A program made the position numbers and the translations under genes. DNA of 53,714 nt from Nitrospira sp. GTDB taxonomy: Bacteria > Nitrospirota > Nitrospiria > Nitrospirales > Nitrospiraceae. A model generated the notes under the pieces. That model saw only the letters and a list, made by a program, of their open reading frames with translations, searched no databases and had not been told where the DNA came from. The stretch covers positions 1-53,714 of the forward strand of contig JACOEL010000026.1 in NCBI GenBank assembly GCA_024998625.1, written 5' to 3'. Positions within the stretch are counted from its first letter, which is position 1. Each line of letters opens with the position of its first letter. Of this stretch, positions 36,188 through 45,576 are shown piece by piece.

Positions 36188-37255
36188 CTATTGTGGCTGA
36201 TGAGGACGCGTGGGAGGTTCTGTCATCAAATAGCTGAGCAACCGATTCGTGTGCTCGACTCTTCCCCGAGGGGTGAGATGGTAGATGCTGCCGGTAAATA
36301 AGTCAGGATTATATTGAAAGTCGGAAGGGTTTCCGAGGATCGGTATGCCGAGTTTGCGAACTTTGTCCACGATTGCGCGTACCGAACCCTGGAGACGCGG
36401 AGAAGTAAGGTCGAGTCTGTCTTTCAGGGTCGGTGGCCATGTGATGTACACCTGAATGCCTTGGGACTGACAATCCACAAAAAAATCTTGCAAGGTGTCC
36501 CAGAAATACGCAGGCTCAACGAAATCAAGATCCAACTTATAGGGGTTGCCGTTATATTCGAGCGGATGCTCCGGCGCGCTTATAATGGCATCACCATGAG
36601 GATTCAGATTCAGAAATGAGAACATCTTGTCAGGTTGATGGTCGGGGTTATTCCACGCCGCATGGACAAGGCTCAGGATGTCCGAAGGGCTTTTTCGTTC
36701 TCTTGATCGAACGCGATCCAGATGTTCCCCCATCAGCTTCGCGATGACGCCCAACAAAACTCGCTGTGGAAGGACGGCGCGCAAGAACCTCAGTTTTTCC
36801 CTGCTCTCCAGTTGCCAAAAATACTCCGGGTACCAGGCCATCACCTGATTGGTAAACCAATCGCTATAGGGAGTCGTGGCGCGGTAATGTTCATATTCCA
36901 GAGGCAAGACCACGGTATCACCGCGTTTGAGGTACGGTGTCATTTCGTTCAGTAGGAAATGAACCGGTCGACCGATGTGAAGACCCAGATTAATCGTGGG
37001 GGTTCCTAGTGCTTGCTCGACTTGCTGAGAATCTATTCCAAAGAAGGCGCTGGATCCGGCTGCGAAGATAATTTTGTTCTTGTCCTGGTTTCGTGCGAGC
37101 AATTCGTGTTTCACAACTTGTGCATCATAGAGCCAATATTCAGCGGAGACTAGGGCACCGATCTGGTAGAGAAACGCTCCGATATAAACAAAAGTGCCGA
37201 GCGCGAGGGTGAGCGCAATCGTTCCCAAATATCTTGTCGGTAACGATATCGTCAT
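36188..37255 (-). CDS. SGNH/DltD-like membrane-anchored protein, partner of MBOAT
   Basis: 355 aa. One N-terminal membrane helix (YLGTIALTLALGTFVYIGAF) places the rest in the periplasm. GSSAFFGIDS carries a Gly-Ser-Ser block (Ser68) like the nucleophile motif of SGNH hydrolases and DltD/AlgJ proteins. A late HLTPRGRVEHTNRLL might supply the His. It starts six bases after the MBOAT stop, the pairing used in alginate, cellulose and teichoic-acid acylation. There MBOAT moves an acyl group across the membrane and the SGNH-like partner transfers it to the polymer. The polymer is unknown, as no synthesis genes are in view. Confidence 0.78.
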   Translation of the reverse strand: MTISLPTRYLGTIALTLALGTFVYIGAFLYQIGALVSAEYWLYDAQVVKHELLARNQDKNKIIFAAGSSAFFGIDSQQVEQALGTPTINLGLHIGRPVHFLLNEMTPYLKRGDTVVLPLEYEHYRATTPYSDWFTNQVMAWYPEYFWQLESREKLRFLRAVLPQRVLLGVIAKLMGEHLDRVRSRERKSPSDILSLVHAAWNNPDHQPDKMFSFLNLNPHGDAIISAPEHPLEYNGNPYKLDLDFVEPAYFWDTLQDFFVDCQSQGIQVYITWPPTLKDRLDLTSPRLQGSVRAIVDKVRKLGIPILGNPSDFQYNPDLFTGSIYHLTPRGRVEHTNRLLSYLMTEPPTRPHQPQ

Positions 37256-37261
37256 GACGGT

Positions 37262-38815
37262 TCAGAAGTTCTCATAAATAAACCCGCCGGACTGCGACGT
37301 AATCGACGCAAGCCACACAAGGAACAACAGTCCCCCCACAAACAGGGCTTTTCTCAGCGAGAGCGGGGATTCAGACTCATGGGAGGACGCGCCCGTCCCT
37401 TCGAGCGCGTTGGGTAACTTTAGCACGATGAGACCGGAGACGACCAGCCAGCCAGTGTGGAGCATGGGCGTTGAAAGGAGGATATCAACCGGATAGATCG
37501 TCCACCGGCCCGCAGAGATGACGAGTCCGAGTTCATAGCCAAAGAAGCGCGCAAGTGCGGCAAGATGCGGCGCGGGTGTCTCAAGGTAGAGGAGTGCTTC
37601 TCGAAACCCGCCTGCCCAGAGTCCATTCAAGCCGAATAGGGATGCCGTAAGCTTGATCGCTTCGCGCACAGTATCTGCCCGAAACCAGGCCCAGCCAAAA
37701 GCGACGGAGAGAAAGGTCACTCCCCATCCAACTACAGGCGCACAGGCAAGCTCCAGCCTTCGCCAACCATGGTTGATCAGAAGATACCCGCCATGAAGAG
37801 CGCCCCAAATCACGAATGTCCAGCTCGCTCCGTGCCAGAGTCCGCATAACATCATGGTGAGAAGCAGATTCAGGTATTGGCGCACGGCTCCCTGCCTGTT
37901 TCCGCCGAGCGGAATGTACAAGTAGTCGCGAAGGAAGCGGGAAAGGGTCATATGCCACCGCTTCCAGAAATCAATGATGTTGGTGGCCTTATAGGGCGAA
38001 TTGAAATTCTCGGGCAGGGCGATCCCGAACATTCGAGCAATGCCCAGTGCCATATCGGTGTAGCCAGAAAAATCAAAGTACAATTGGAACGTATAGGCCA
38101 GGATTCCTTCCCAGACCTCAACCATACCCAAGTTTCTGCCGAACGCGTCTGCGGTGAAGATGGGATTAGCATAGCCGGCCAGGGTATCCGCCATCACTAC
38201 TTTCTTGAACAGCCCGATGGTGAAACGAGTCATCCCCTCGGCCAACACCGCGAGCGTCACTGCGCGCATGCGTTCGTTGAGTTGGGGGGTGATTTCGCCA
38301 TGTCGAATGACTGGGCCGGCTAGGGTTTTGGGAAAGAAAGAGCAGAGGAAGCAGTAATCCAGGAAGTTGAAGCTCTTAACCTGCCCTCGATACACATCCA
38401 TCAAATAGGCGATTTGCTGAAAGGTCAGGAATGAAATTCCGAGCGGCAAATAGCCGACGACCAGGGGGTACGTGGTGTGCATGATGGCATTGACGTTATC
38501 GAGGACGAATACCGAGTATTTGAAATAACCAAGCAGGGCGAGGTTGATCGTAATGCCCAAAGCCAAGAGGAGTTTTCTCCGCGATCCGGGGTCTGTGCTG
38601 TATCGGTGGATGGAGCATCCGATCAGAAAGTTCATGCCGATCGAAGCTAGGAGCAGTTCCACATCGGACAGGGCCCGCCAACCACAAAACACCAGTGACA
38701 TGCCGACCAGTCCGGCGAGCGCAAGGCGAAAATGTCCAACTCTGTTGAGTAGGAGGTGGAGGGCGATGGTGAGCGGCAGAAAGAAAACAACAAAATCGAA
38801 TGAATGGAGCGGCAT
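37262..38815 (-). CDS. MBOAT family O-acyltransferase (AlgI/DltB-like)
   Basis: 517 aa polytopic membrane protein with ten or more hydrophobic segments. Family hallmarks: YFDFSGYTDMALGIARMFG, then FWKRWHMTLSRFLRDYLYIP LG in two parts around residue 285, and the catalytic histidine in GLWHGASWTF (His328). It should channel an acyl group (probably acetyl) from the cytoplasm to an extracytoplasmic acceptor with the SGNH-like protein next to it. No good ribosome-binding site precedes the ATG at 38815. Length and motif order are those of AlgI-type enzymes. Confidence 0.92.
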   Translation of the reverse strand: MPLHSFDFVVFFLPLTIALHLLLNRVGHFRLALAGLVGMSLVFCGWRALSDVELLLASIGMNFLIGCSIHRYSTDPGSRRKLLLALGITINLALLGYFKYSVFVLDNVNAIMHTTYPLVVGYLPLGISFLTFQQIAYLMDVYRGQVKSFNFLDYCFLCSFFPKTLAGPVIRHGEITPQLNERMRAVTLAVLAEGMTRFTIGLFKKVVMADTLAGYANPIFTADAFGRNLGMVEVWEGILAYTFQLYFDFSGYTDMALGIARMFGIALPENFNSPYKATNIIDFWKRWHMTLSRFLRDYLYIPLGGNRQGAVRQYLNLLLTMMLCGLWHGASWTFVIWGALHGGYLLINHGWRRLELACAPVVGWGVTFLSVAFGWAWFRADTVREAIKLTASLFGLNGLWAGGFREALLYLETPAPHLAALARFFGYELGLVISAGRWTIYPVDILLSTPMLHTGWLVVSGLIVLKLPNALEGTGASSHESESPLSLRKALFVGGLLFLVWLASITSQSGGFIYENF

Positions 38816-39242
38816 GATGATCTTTGAAGTTTTCTGGAATTACGTTCTCTTCGGAATCAGTTGTCGGCTCGCGATGATTTCCCCTAGTCTAGTGGCCAAA
38901 TTGAGATGAGACGGCCGACACACTGACGGCAGTGAGGCGTTATGTCGAAGAGCCGCAAGTTTGCGACTCAGCGCATGCGACAGGCAGCGTACATTGGCTG
39001 GGGGTTGTCCGTCTTGGGGGTGGGTTAGGCTGTCCATAGTTTACAAGACACTGGCCGCCCCGGCAACCCATTCTTTCTTCGGCGAACCATTCGGTCTGCA
39101 TATTTCAATTTGACTCTCGTGCCGGGAAAACACTGATTCCTGTTGAGTTTAAGTAGGGAGGGTGCGCAATGCCCTGTATGCGAGCGCGGAGAAATTTTTC
39201 TTGTTGTGGTGCGTGGGACGAGATTATGCCGTTAGTATCACG
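38816..39242. other. Intergenic region upstream of MBOAT and downstream of lipocalin copy 2
   Basis: 427 bases with no supported gene on either strand. It should contain the MBOAT operon promoter on minus, but I see no convincing -35/-10 pair and no strong hairpin. Confidence 0.4.
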
Positions 39243-39851
39243 TCAGAACGCGGCCGGTCGACGGGTGCGCATGAGATCTGTGGTCGGAAAGCCGAGGCGC
39301 GTGGCCTGCTCGACGAGGCGTTGATAGGTAGCCTCCTCCAGCTGGGGTGTTCTCGAGAGAATCCAGAGAAACCGACGATCCGGTGTGCCGACCATCGCGG
39401 TTCGGTATTCCGGATCAAGCGCCAGAATCCAGTAGTTCCCATCCCGTGATGACCCGAAGAGCCGCGCGAAGAAGTTATCGAAGACCACGGTGAGCCGTGC
39501 ATTGGTTTTAGGGTCGAACACCGTCGCCACACCCTCCGCCCGATCAACTCTTCCCCTGTCGGTGCGGCACTCATTGTGAACTCCGATGCTGCCGTCCGGA
39601 CGGCTGGTATAAATGGCTTTCGAGTCAACGCAGTGCCGCTGAAACCACATCGGTAGCCGGGCGATCTCGTACCACGTTCCCGCGTAGCGGGCGAGATCCA
39701 CCGACGGCACAGTCGGCAATGTGTCCTTGTGCTCCACGCCCACACAGGCGGTGACGGTAAGGCAGAGAGCCAAAACCGTCAATCTCACGCTCAATCCGAT
39801 CCAGCCACCTGCCACGCCTCGCATCAGAAATTTGTCAATCGGTGCGTACAT
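39243..39851 (-). CDS. Lipocalin family lipoprotein (Blc-like), intact copy 2
   Basis: 202 aa from ATG 39851 (a GTG three codons earlier and an ATG at 39824 are alternatives). A hydrophobic signal (LSVRLTVLALCLTVTAC) ends in the lipobox VTAC, so the mature protein is lipid-anchored, probably in the outer membrane. The lipocalin signature YAGTWYEIARLPMWFQ opens the barrel; VTVFDP-like and NYWILALDPEYR segments follow, as in E. coli Blc. It likely binds lipids or other hydrophobic ligands in the envelope. The gene body is nearly identical to copy 1, but this copy lacks the 13-base duplication and keeps the normal end (LMRTRRPAAF). Confidence 0.87.
   Translation of the reverse strand: MYAPIDKFLMRGVAGGWIGLSVRLTVLALCLTVTACVGVEHKDTLPTVPSVDLARYAGTWYEIARLPMWFQRHCVDSKAIYTSRPDGSIGVHNECRTDRGRVDRAEGVATVFDPKTNARLTVVFDNFFARLFGSSRDGNYWILALDPEYRTAMVGTPDRRFLWILSRTPQLEEATYQRLVEQATRLGFPTTDLMRTRRPAAF
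39253..39827. repeat. Long direct repeat, copy B (lipocalin gene body)
   Basis: 575 bases matching 32556-33143, same orientation, about 6.1 kb apart. Recombination between the two copies would delete both insertion sequences and the SGNH-like/MBOAT pair. Confidence 0.9.
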
Positions 39852-40274
39852 AGTGTGCACTTGAGGTGTGTTGTAAAGATCCGGTGTTTGAGATCGTCAG
39901 CATGGGCCGTCACAGCCGTGGTCCTATCATAACAAGTACCAATGCCGCTGTGCAGGCGAACGAGGGGAGGCAAGGCCGTATGCAGGAGGCTGTGCCGAGT
40001 GAAAAACCGCGCCGTGCTTAGCCCGTAGCCTCTTGGAACTTTTTCGGTTCGTTGTGGGCCATCGGCGTGTTCAGCCCTGCATCCTAACCTTCAATGCGTG
40101 GCGTAACCTCCATATACCTAGGTGAATGTCTTGGCCTACCAAAGTTCTTGTTGCTGCCCAACCTCCGGGGAATAGTGCGTCAGGCAATCTCGCCATAACA
40201 TCGCCTCTGTCCTGCGGGAGTCCGGGCGACTCGCGAATATTGCATCACTCTTAGTGAAACAAAGGGGGAACAGC
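39852..40274. other. Intergenic region before the type I secretion cluster
   Basis: About 420 bases with no supported gene. It separates the minus-strand lipocalin from the plus-strand secretion genes and should carry divergent promoters. AT-rich patches around 40110-40150 are possible sites, but I can name no hexamers with confidence. Confidence 0.4.
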
Positions 40275-40610
40275 ATGGCAGAAAGTCAGCATCCTATGCA
40301 GCGTGGGGATAAATCGGTAGCCGTAAATGTTCGTCTGAAACCCGTTTCCACATCGGACCAGCCGATTCTCGTGAACTACACTCATGTTGGTCTCTCGGAC
40401 GGACTGGCCTATGTCGATTTTGGGTTTCTAGAGCCTGCTTTGTTGAACGCCGTCGCCACGCGTGCGAAGCAAGGCGAAGTCACACCGAAACAGGTCGAAG
40501 GAATCAGCGCGGCACGTGTTGCCTTACCTCTCGATTCCGTGGTGCGTCTCTATCAGCAACTTCAGCGGGTGCTGGTCGGTCTCCAACCTCCTAAGACCAA
40601 ACAATCCTAA
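40275..40610 (+). CDS. Small DUF3467-like protein at the head of the secretion cluster
   Basis: 111 aa from ATG 40275 with AAAGGGGG seven bases upstream. The pattern VNYTHVGLSDGLAYVDFG, then ARVALPLDSVVRLYQQLQRV, follows the strand-then-helix layout of DUF3467 proteins, small cytoplasmic proteins of unknown role. It precedes the secretion ABC gene by 24 bases on the same strand and is probably co-transcribed. The family call is by pattern only. It may regulate or chaperone the secretion system, which is inference. Confidence 0.58.
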   Translation: MAESQHPMQRGDKSVAVNVRLKPVSTSDQPILVNYTHVGLSDGLAYVDFGFLEPALLNAVATRAKQGEVTPKQVEGISAARVALPLDSVVRLYQQLQRVLVGLQPPKTKQS

Positions 40611-40633
40611 CCTGTCTGAGCGACATCTTCTCC

Positions 40634-42796
40634 ATGGAAACGTTGACGTCCAATCCTGCGAATTGCTCTGTGCCAAGTCCCGTTACAGATACGGGCTTGT
40701 TATGCCTGCTCATGGTCGCCAGGTTCCATGACCTGCCTGTTGATGGGGGACAGATTCAGCATCAGTTTGGGCAGTCGGGCAAGGTGCTCGCGGCGCAGGA
40801 GTTGCTGTGCGCGGCCAAACACATCGGGTTTCGAGTCGGTCTTGTGACTGCTCGGTGGGATGAGCTGGCGACTACGCCATTGCCGGCCATTGTCCAACGA
40901 ATCGATGGGCGATACCTCGTCTTGGCCAAAGTGCAGGACGACAAGGTGCTCATCCATGATCCACTGGAGGCGCGATCGCTGGTTCAATCGAGAGAGATGT
41001 TTGTCACAACTTGGAGCGGCAGATTGCTATTCTGTGCGAAACGAGCGGGCCTCCGGGCGCAGGATCTTGCCTTCGACATCACCTGGTTCATTCCAGCGGT
41101 GCTCAAGTATCGACGGCTGTTGGGCGAAGTATTGTTGGCGTCCTTTTTTCTGCAGCTCTTTGCGCTGCTTACTCCTTTGTTCACCCAGGTCGTTATCGAT
41201 AAGGTTTTGGTTCACAAGGGTTTCACGACGCTACATGTGCTGGCCATCGGCATGCTGGCGCTGGCCTTATTCGACGGGCTACTCGGTGGGTTGCGCACGT
41301 ATCTGTTTGCTCATACCACCAATCGGATCGATGTTGGTTTGGGTGCGCAGTTGTTCCGGCATCTTTTGGCCCTCCCTCTTGCCTATTTTGAAGCCCGCCG
41401 GGTTGGCGATACTGTCGCACGTGTGCGTGAGCTCGAACATATCCGTCAATTTCTCACCAGTAATTCGGTGACAGTCGTGCTGGATGTCGTGTTCATCGTC
41501 GTATTTCTCGCTGTGATGTGGCTCTACAGTTCGATGCTGACGTTGGTGGTGCTGGCATCCCTACCGCTCTATGCCATTCTCTCGGTTGCCATCACGCCGA
41601 CGATTCGCACGAGGCTCAATGAGAAATTCAACCGCGGAGCCGAGAATCAATCATTTCTAGTCGAGGCCGTAGCCGGTATTCAGACCGTGAAGGCTCTGGC
41701 CGTTGAGCCACCGTTGCAGCGCCGCTGGGACGAACAATTGGCCGGATACGTGCAGGCCAGTTTCCGTGCGACCAGTTTGATCACCATAGCCGGTCAGTTG
41801 GCGACATTCATCCAAAAAGCTACGACCATTGCAGTCATGTGGGTCGGTGCGTACCAAGTCATCGGTGGGGCGCTCAGTATCGGTGAACTGATCGCCTTTA
41901 ACATGCTCTCCGGGCAGGTGACCGGGCCCTTGTTGCGTATGGTGAACCTCTGGCAGGAGTTTCAACAGGTCGGCATTTCAATGCAACGCTTGGGCGATGT
42001 GTTGAACACCAGGCCGGAGCCTTCCTACAATCCGAACCAGACGACTCTGCCGCAGATGGCGGGTCAGATCACGCTGGAGGACGTCACTTTTCGCTACCGT
42101 CCAGACAGCCGTGAAGTCTTGCGCCAGGTCTCCCTCACGATCCAACCAGGGCAGGTCATCGGTATCGTCGGTCGATCTGGCTCCGGTAAGAGCACCATCA
42201 CGAAACTGATGCAACGGCTCTATGTTCCTGAACGAGGCCGCCTCATGGTCGATGGTGTCGATTTAGCGCAGGTGGACCCGGCTTGGCTGCGTCGGCAAGT
42301 CAGGGTGGTGTTGCAGGAGAATTTTCTCTTCAACCGCTCCGTGCGAGACAACATCGCCTTGACCGATCCGGGACTCTCGATGGATCGCGTGATCCAGGCT
42401 GCGACGTTGGCGGGCGCCCACCAGTTCATTCTTGAATTGCCCGAGGGGTATGACACGCTGGTCGGAGAGCACGGCTGTTCCCTCTCCGGCGGCCAACGGC
42501 AGCGCATTGCCATCGCACGTGCCTTGATTGCCAATCCCCGAATTCTCATCTTCGACGAAGCCACCAGTGCCTTGGACTATGAATCCGAAACGATCATTCA
42601 GCGGAACATGGCACAGATTTGCAAGGGGCGCACGGTCATCATCATTGCTCATCGGCTGAGCACGGTGCGACCCGCCCATCGGATTTATGTCATCGATCAA
42701 GGCCAGCTGGTGGAGCAGGGCACCCATGAGGAATTGCTCAAGCGTCAAGGTATGTATCACCGACTGCACGCCCATCAGGAAGGGAAGGCCGCATGA
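40634..42796 (+). CDS. Type I secretion ABC transporter with degenerate C39 domain (HlyB/LapB-like)
   Basis: 720 aa. The N-terminal ~130 residues are a C39 peptidase-like domain in which the catalytic Cys position is Thr20 (TDTGLLCLLMVARFHD). Such C39-like domains bind RTX substrates without cutting them. A six-helix ABC transmembrane domain follows (FFLQLFALLTPLFTQVVIDK, VVFLAVMWLYSSMLTLVVLA). The nucleotide-binding domain has Walker A GRSGSGKST (513-521), signature SGGQRQRIAIARAL and Walker B ILIFDEATSALD. It powers export of the RTX protein through the adaptor and outer-membrane genes that follow. The stop overlaps the HlyD start (ATGA). Confidence 0.93.
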   Translation: METLTSNPANCSVPSPVTDTGLLCLLMVARFHDLPVDGGQIQHQFGQSGKVLAAQELLCAAKHIGFRVGLVTARWDELATTPLPAIVQRIDGRYLVLAKVQDDKVLIHDPLEARSLVQSREMFVTTWSGRLLFCAKRAGLRAQDLAFDITWFIPAVLKYRRLLGEVLLASFFLQLFALLTPLFTQVVIDKVLVHKGFTTLHVLAIGMLALALFDGLLGGLRTYLFAHTTNRIDVGLGAQLFRHLLALPLAYFEARRVGDTVARVRELEHIRQFLTSNSVTVVLDVVFIVVFLAVMWLYSSMLTLVVLASLPLYAILSVAITPTIRTRLNEKFNRGAENQSFLVEAVAGIQTVKALAVEPPLQRRWDEQLAGYVQASFRATSLITIAGQLATFIQKATTIAVMWVGAYQVIGGALSIGELIAFNMLSGQVTGPLLRMVNLWQEFQQVGISMQRLGDVLNTRPEPSYNPNQTTLPQMAGQITLEDVTFRYRPDSREVLRQVSLTIQPGQVIGIVGRSGSGKSTITKLMQRLYVPERGRLMVDGVDLAQVDPAWLRRQVRVVLQENFLFNRSVRDNIALTDPGLSMDRVIQAATLAGAHQFILELPEGYDTLVGEHGCSLSGGQRQRIAIARALIANPRILIFDEATSALDYESETIIQRNMAQICKGRTVIIIAHRLSTVRPAHRIYVIDQGQLVEQGTHEELLKRQGMYHRLHAHQEGKAA

Positions 42797-44196
42797 AGAA
42801 GACGAGCCTGATGCGGTGGTGGCAGGTCTGGTCCGCAGTCTGGGAGGTGGAGAGGCGACAGCCGGTTGCGGCCACCCCTTCGAGCAGATCGGTCGAGTTC
42901 CTCCCGGCAGTACTGGAGATTCAAGACGCACCGCCTTCTCCGATCGGCCGAGCCATTCTCTGGACGATCATGGCGATCTTCACGGTCTCCATGGTGTGGG
43001 CTTCGGTCGGGAGGATCGATATCGTGGCGACGGCGCAGGGGAAGATTATCCCGAGCGGCTATTCGAAAGTTATTCAGCCCTATGAAAGCGGTGTCATTAC
43101 GGCGATCCGGGTGCAGGACGGTCAGGTGGTGAAACAGGGTGACGTGCTGATTGAACTCGATCCGACCCAAAATCAGGCGGACCGCGACCGCGCCTCCAAT
43201 GAGTATCGTGCCGCCAGGGTAGAGGCCGCGCGCCTCCAGGCCCTCATCGCAGGCGTGCCTACGTTTATGGCCCCACTGGAGAGCGATCCCGGATATGTCC
43301 GCCTCCAGCAACAACTCCTTCGCGATCAGCTGGCCGAGTATCAGGCGCGAGTCGACGCCGCCCAACATATCATCACGCAGCGGACGGCCGCCATTGACGC
43401 GACCAGGGAAAATATCCTGCGACTGGAAGCGATAGTGCCCATGGAAGCGGAGCGGGCTGGCGCGTTCAAACGGTTGATGGAGCGAGATGCCGTCACGAAA
43501 CTCGATTACCTTCAAGCAGAAGGGCAGCGGATCGACAAGTTGCAGGAATTGGCCGGACAGCAGCACAAGCTCCGGCAGGATCAGGCGGCATTAGCTGAAG
43601 CCGAAAAAAATCGACGGGCCCTGGTCTCGGAATTTCAGCAGACGAAACAGGCCGAACTCTCGGCTCTCGAAACCAAAGCGGCCTCCCTCTCACAGGAGAT
43701 AACCAAGGCCGGACAGAAGGCGGAACTCCAGCGGCTCGTCAGTCCGATCGACGGCGTGGTGCAGCAGTTGGCGGTCCATACGGTCGGGGGCGTCGTGACG
43801 CCGGCGCAACCGCTGCTCATCGTTGTCCCGCAAGACCATCCCGTCGAAGTCGAAGCGCAGTTGGATAATAAGGATGTCGGCTTCGTCAAAGAAGGCCAAT
43901 CGGCCGAAATCAAAATCGAGACCTTTCCGTTCACCCTCTACGGCACCATCCCCGGCACCGTGCTCACCGTTTCGGATGACGCCGTGCCCATCGATAAAGA
44001 CAAGCCGGCGGATGGTTTGGTCTTTGCCACACGCGTGAGTTTGTCGCGTGGGACGATTCCGGTAGAAGGCAAATTGGTGCATTTGTCTCCCGGCATGGCC
44101 GTGACCGTCGAGATCAAGACTGGCCGCCGACGCGTGATCGAGTACCTGCTGAGCCCTGTCCTCAAGTCGTTGCAAGAGAGCCTGAGGGAGCGGTAA
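42793..44196 (+). CDS. HlyD-family periplasmic adaptor of the type I secretion system
   Basis: 467 aa. A short cytoplasmic N-terminus and one membrane helix (AILWTIMAIFTVSMVWASVG) lead into the lipoyl half-motif GKIIPSGYSKVIQPYESGVI. A long coiled coil follows (residues ~130-310, rich in Gln/Glu/Ala). The second lipoyl half is LVSPIDGVVQQLAVHTVGGV, and a beta-barrel (VEAQLDNKDVGFVKEGQSAE) completes it. This is the standard HlyD/LapC layout bridging the ABC transporter and TolC. It overlaps the ABC gene by four bases and is followed by the TolC gene after five, so the three are translated together. Confidence 0.93.
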   Translation: MKKTSLMRWWQVWSAVWEVERRQPVAATPSSRSVEFLPAVLEIQDAPPSPIGRAILWTIMAIFTVSMVWASVGRIDIVATAQGKIIPSGYSKVIQPYESGVITAIRVQDGQVVKQGDVLIELDPTQNQADRDRASNEYRAARVEAARLQALIAGVPTFMAPLESDPGYVRLQQQLLRDQLAEYQARVDAAQHIITQRTAAIDATRENILRLEAIVPMEAERAGAFKRLMERDAVTKLDYLQAEGQRIDKLQELAGQQHKLRQDQAALAEAEKNRRALVSEFQQTKQAELSALETKAASLSQEITKAGQKAELQRLVSPIDGVVQQLAVHTVGGVVTPAQPLLIVVPQDHPVEVEAQLDNKDVGFVKEGQSAEIKIETFPFTLYGTIPGTVLTVSDDAVPIDKDKPADGLVFATRVSLSRGTIPVEGKLVHLSPGMAVTVEIKTGRRRVIEYLLSPVLKSLQESLRER

Positions 44197-44201
44197 GGCC
44201 G

Positions 44202-45551
44202 ATGTCGTGCACACGATCAATAGCATGGCGGATTCTCCTCGTCGTGAGCCTCACAGGGCCCCTGCCCACGATGCACGAGGCCTGGGCCACCGAGGCGGAT
44301 CCAGCTACGAAGGTCCCGGTTCAGGAGGTCCATTTGAGCCTGCGTGCGGCGATGGCGGTCGCGGCCCAGCAGAATCCCTCGGTGCTGTTGTCCAAAGAAC
44401 GAATCGAGGCAGCCAAGGGGAACGTCACGACTCAATTGGGCGCCATGTTGCCGAATCTCTCAGCCAACGTGCGGCAAAGCCAACAGACACAATTCCTCGG
44501 TACCTTCGGTCTCGCGCCGGTCCGGACGGAGGCCTTCAGCATTTTTGATGCGCGCGTGAGTGCGTCGCAGAACCTGTTTAGCCTCAGTCTCATCCAGCGA
44601 TGGCGTGCCTCGCGGGAAGCGCTCCAGGTTGCCGAGTTCGATGCCCAGAGCAGCCGGTTCGATACCATGGCCAGCACCGGGCTGGCCTATCTCGAAGGGG
44701 TAAAAGCGGCCACCGCGTTGGCCATGCGACAGGCCAATCAACAATTGATCCGCGAATTGTTGGCGACCGCGAAAGTCCGACAGCACGAAGGGGCGGCGAC
44801 TGGATTGGAGGTCGCACGGTTGGAAGGGCAACTGGCTAACGAACAGCAGCAGATCGTCGCGGCGCAGGCCGACCTGGAGCGGGCCAAAAACATCCTCGGG
44901 AATCTCCTGGGTCTCACGTTCGAGGTGCGGATGACACTCACGGATCCCTTGCAACCCCAGGTTCCGGAGGCAGCGGCAGCACAGGCGGCCTGGGAGCAGG
45001 CCGTCAGCAATCGGGCCGAAGTGCAGGCGCAGGTTAAGCGGATCAAGTCGGCAGAACTCAGCTATTCCTCCGTCACCGGAGAGCGTCTGCCGTCCTTGGT
45101 CGCACAGGGCGATACCGGCCTGATCGGCAACCGCTGGAACAATAGCCTGGATACGTACAATATGGCACTCTTACTCCAGATTCCATTGTTTGACGGCGGT
45201 CAGCGCGAGGGACGGATCAGCACGGCCCGGAGCCAAATGCGGCAGGAAGGGTTTCGCATGCAGGTGGTGCTGAATCAAGTCCGCGCCGAGGTCAATGAGG
45301 CCCGTATTGCGCTGGCGGCAGCCAAAGACAAGGCGGCGTTGGCCCAGGCCGGTTTGCAAGCGGCGACGAAAGAAACGGCCTTGGCCAAAGAACGTTATGC
45401 GGTGCTCACCGCGGTCAGCCAGTTCGATGTCATCACGGCCATCACGTCGATGGCACGAGCTCGAGAGAATCTTGTTGGGGCCTTGTTTGAACTGAACGCT
45501 GCGCGGGTGAACTACGCACGGGCGACCGGCACGCTGGAGTCGTTGGGTTAG
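44202..45551 (+). CDS. TolC-family outer-membrane channel of the secretion system
   Basis: 449 aa. A signal peptide (IAWRILLVVSLTGPLPTMHE) is followed by two outer-membrane-efflux repeats with long helices (AAMAVAAQQNPSVLLSKERI, QVVLNQVRAEVNEARIALAA). LQIPLFDGGQREGRI is the typical strand region of the second half. It forms the trimeric outer-membrane tunnel for the RTX protein. Gene order ABC, adaptor, TolC-type channel is that of complete T1SS operons. No frame problems. Confidence 0.92.
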   Translation: MSCTRSIAWRILLVVSLTGPLPTMHEAWATEADPATKVPVQEVHLSLRAAMAVAAQQNPSVLLSKERIEAAKGNVTTQLGAMLPNLSANVRQSQQTQFLGTFGLAPVRTEAFSIFDARVSASQNLFSLSLIQRWRASREALQVAEFDAQSSRFDTMASTGLAYLEGVKAATALAMRQANQQLIRELLATAKVRQHEGAATGLEVARLEGQLANEQQQIVAAQADLERAKNILGNLLGLTFEVRMTLTDPLQPQVPEAAAAQAAWEQAVSNRAEVQAQVKRIKSAELSYSSVTGERLPSLVAQGDTGLIGNRWNNSLDTYNMALLLQIPLFDGGQREGRISTARSQMRQEGFRMQVVLNQVRAEVNEARIALAAAKDKAALAQAGLQAATKETALAKERYAVLTAVSQFDVITAITSMARARENLVGALFELNAARVNYARATGTLESLG

Positions 45552-45576
45552 GGGCAACGCCAAGGACGCGGACCAT

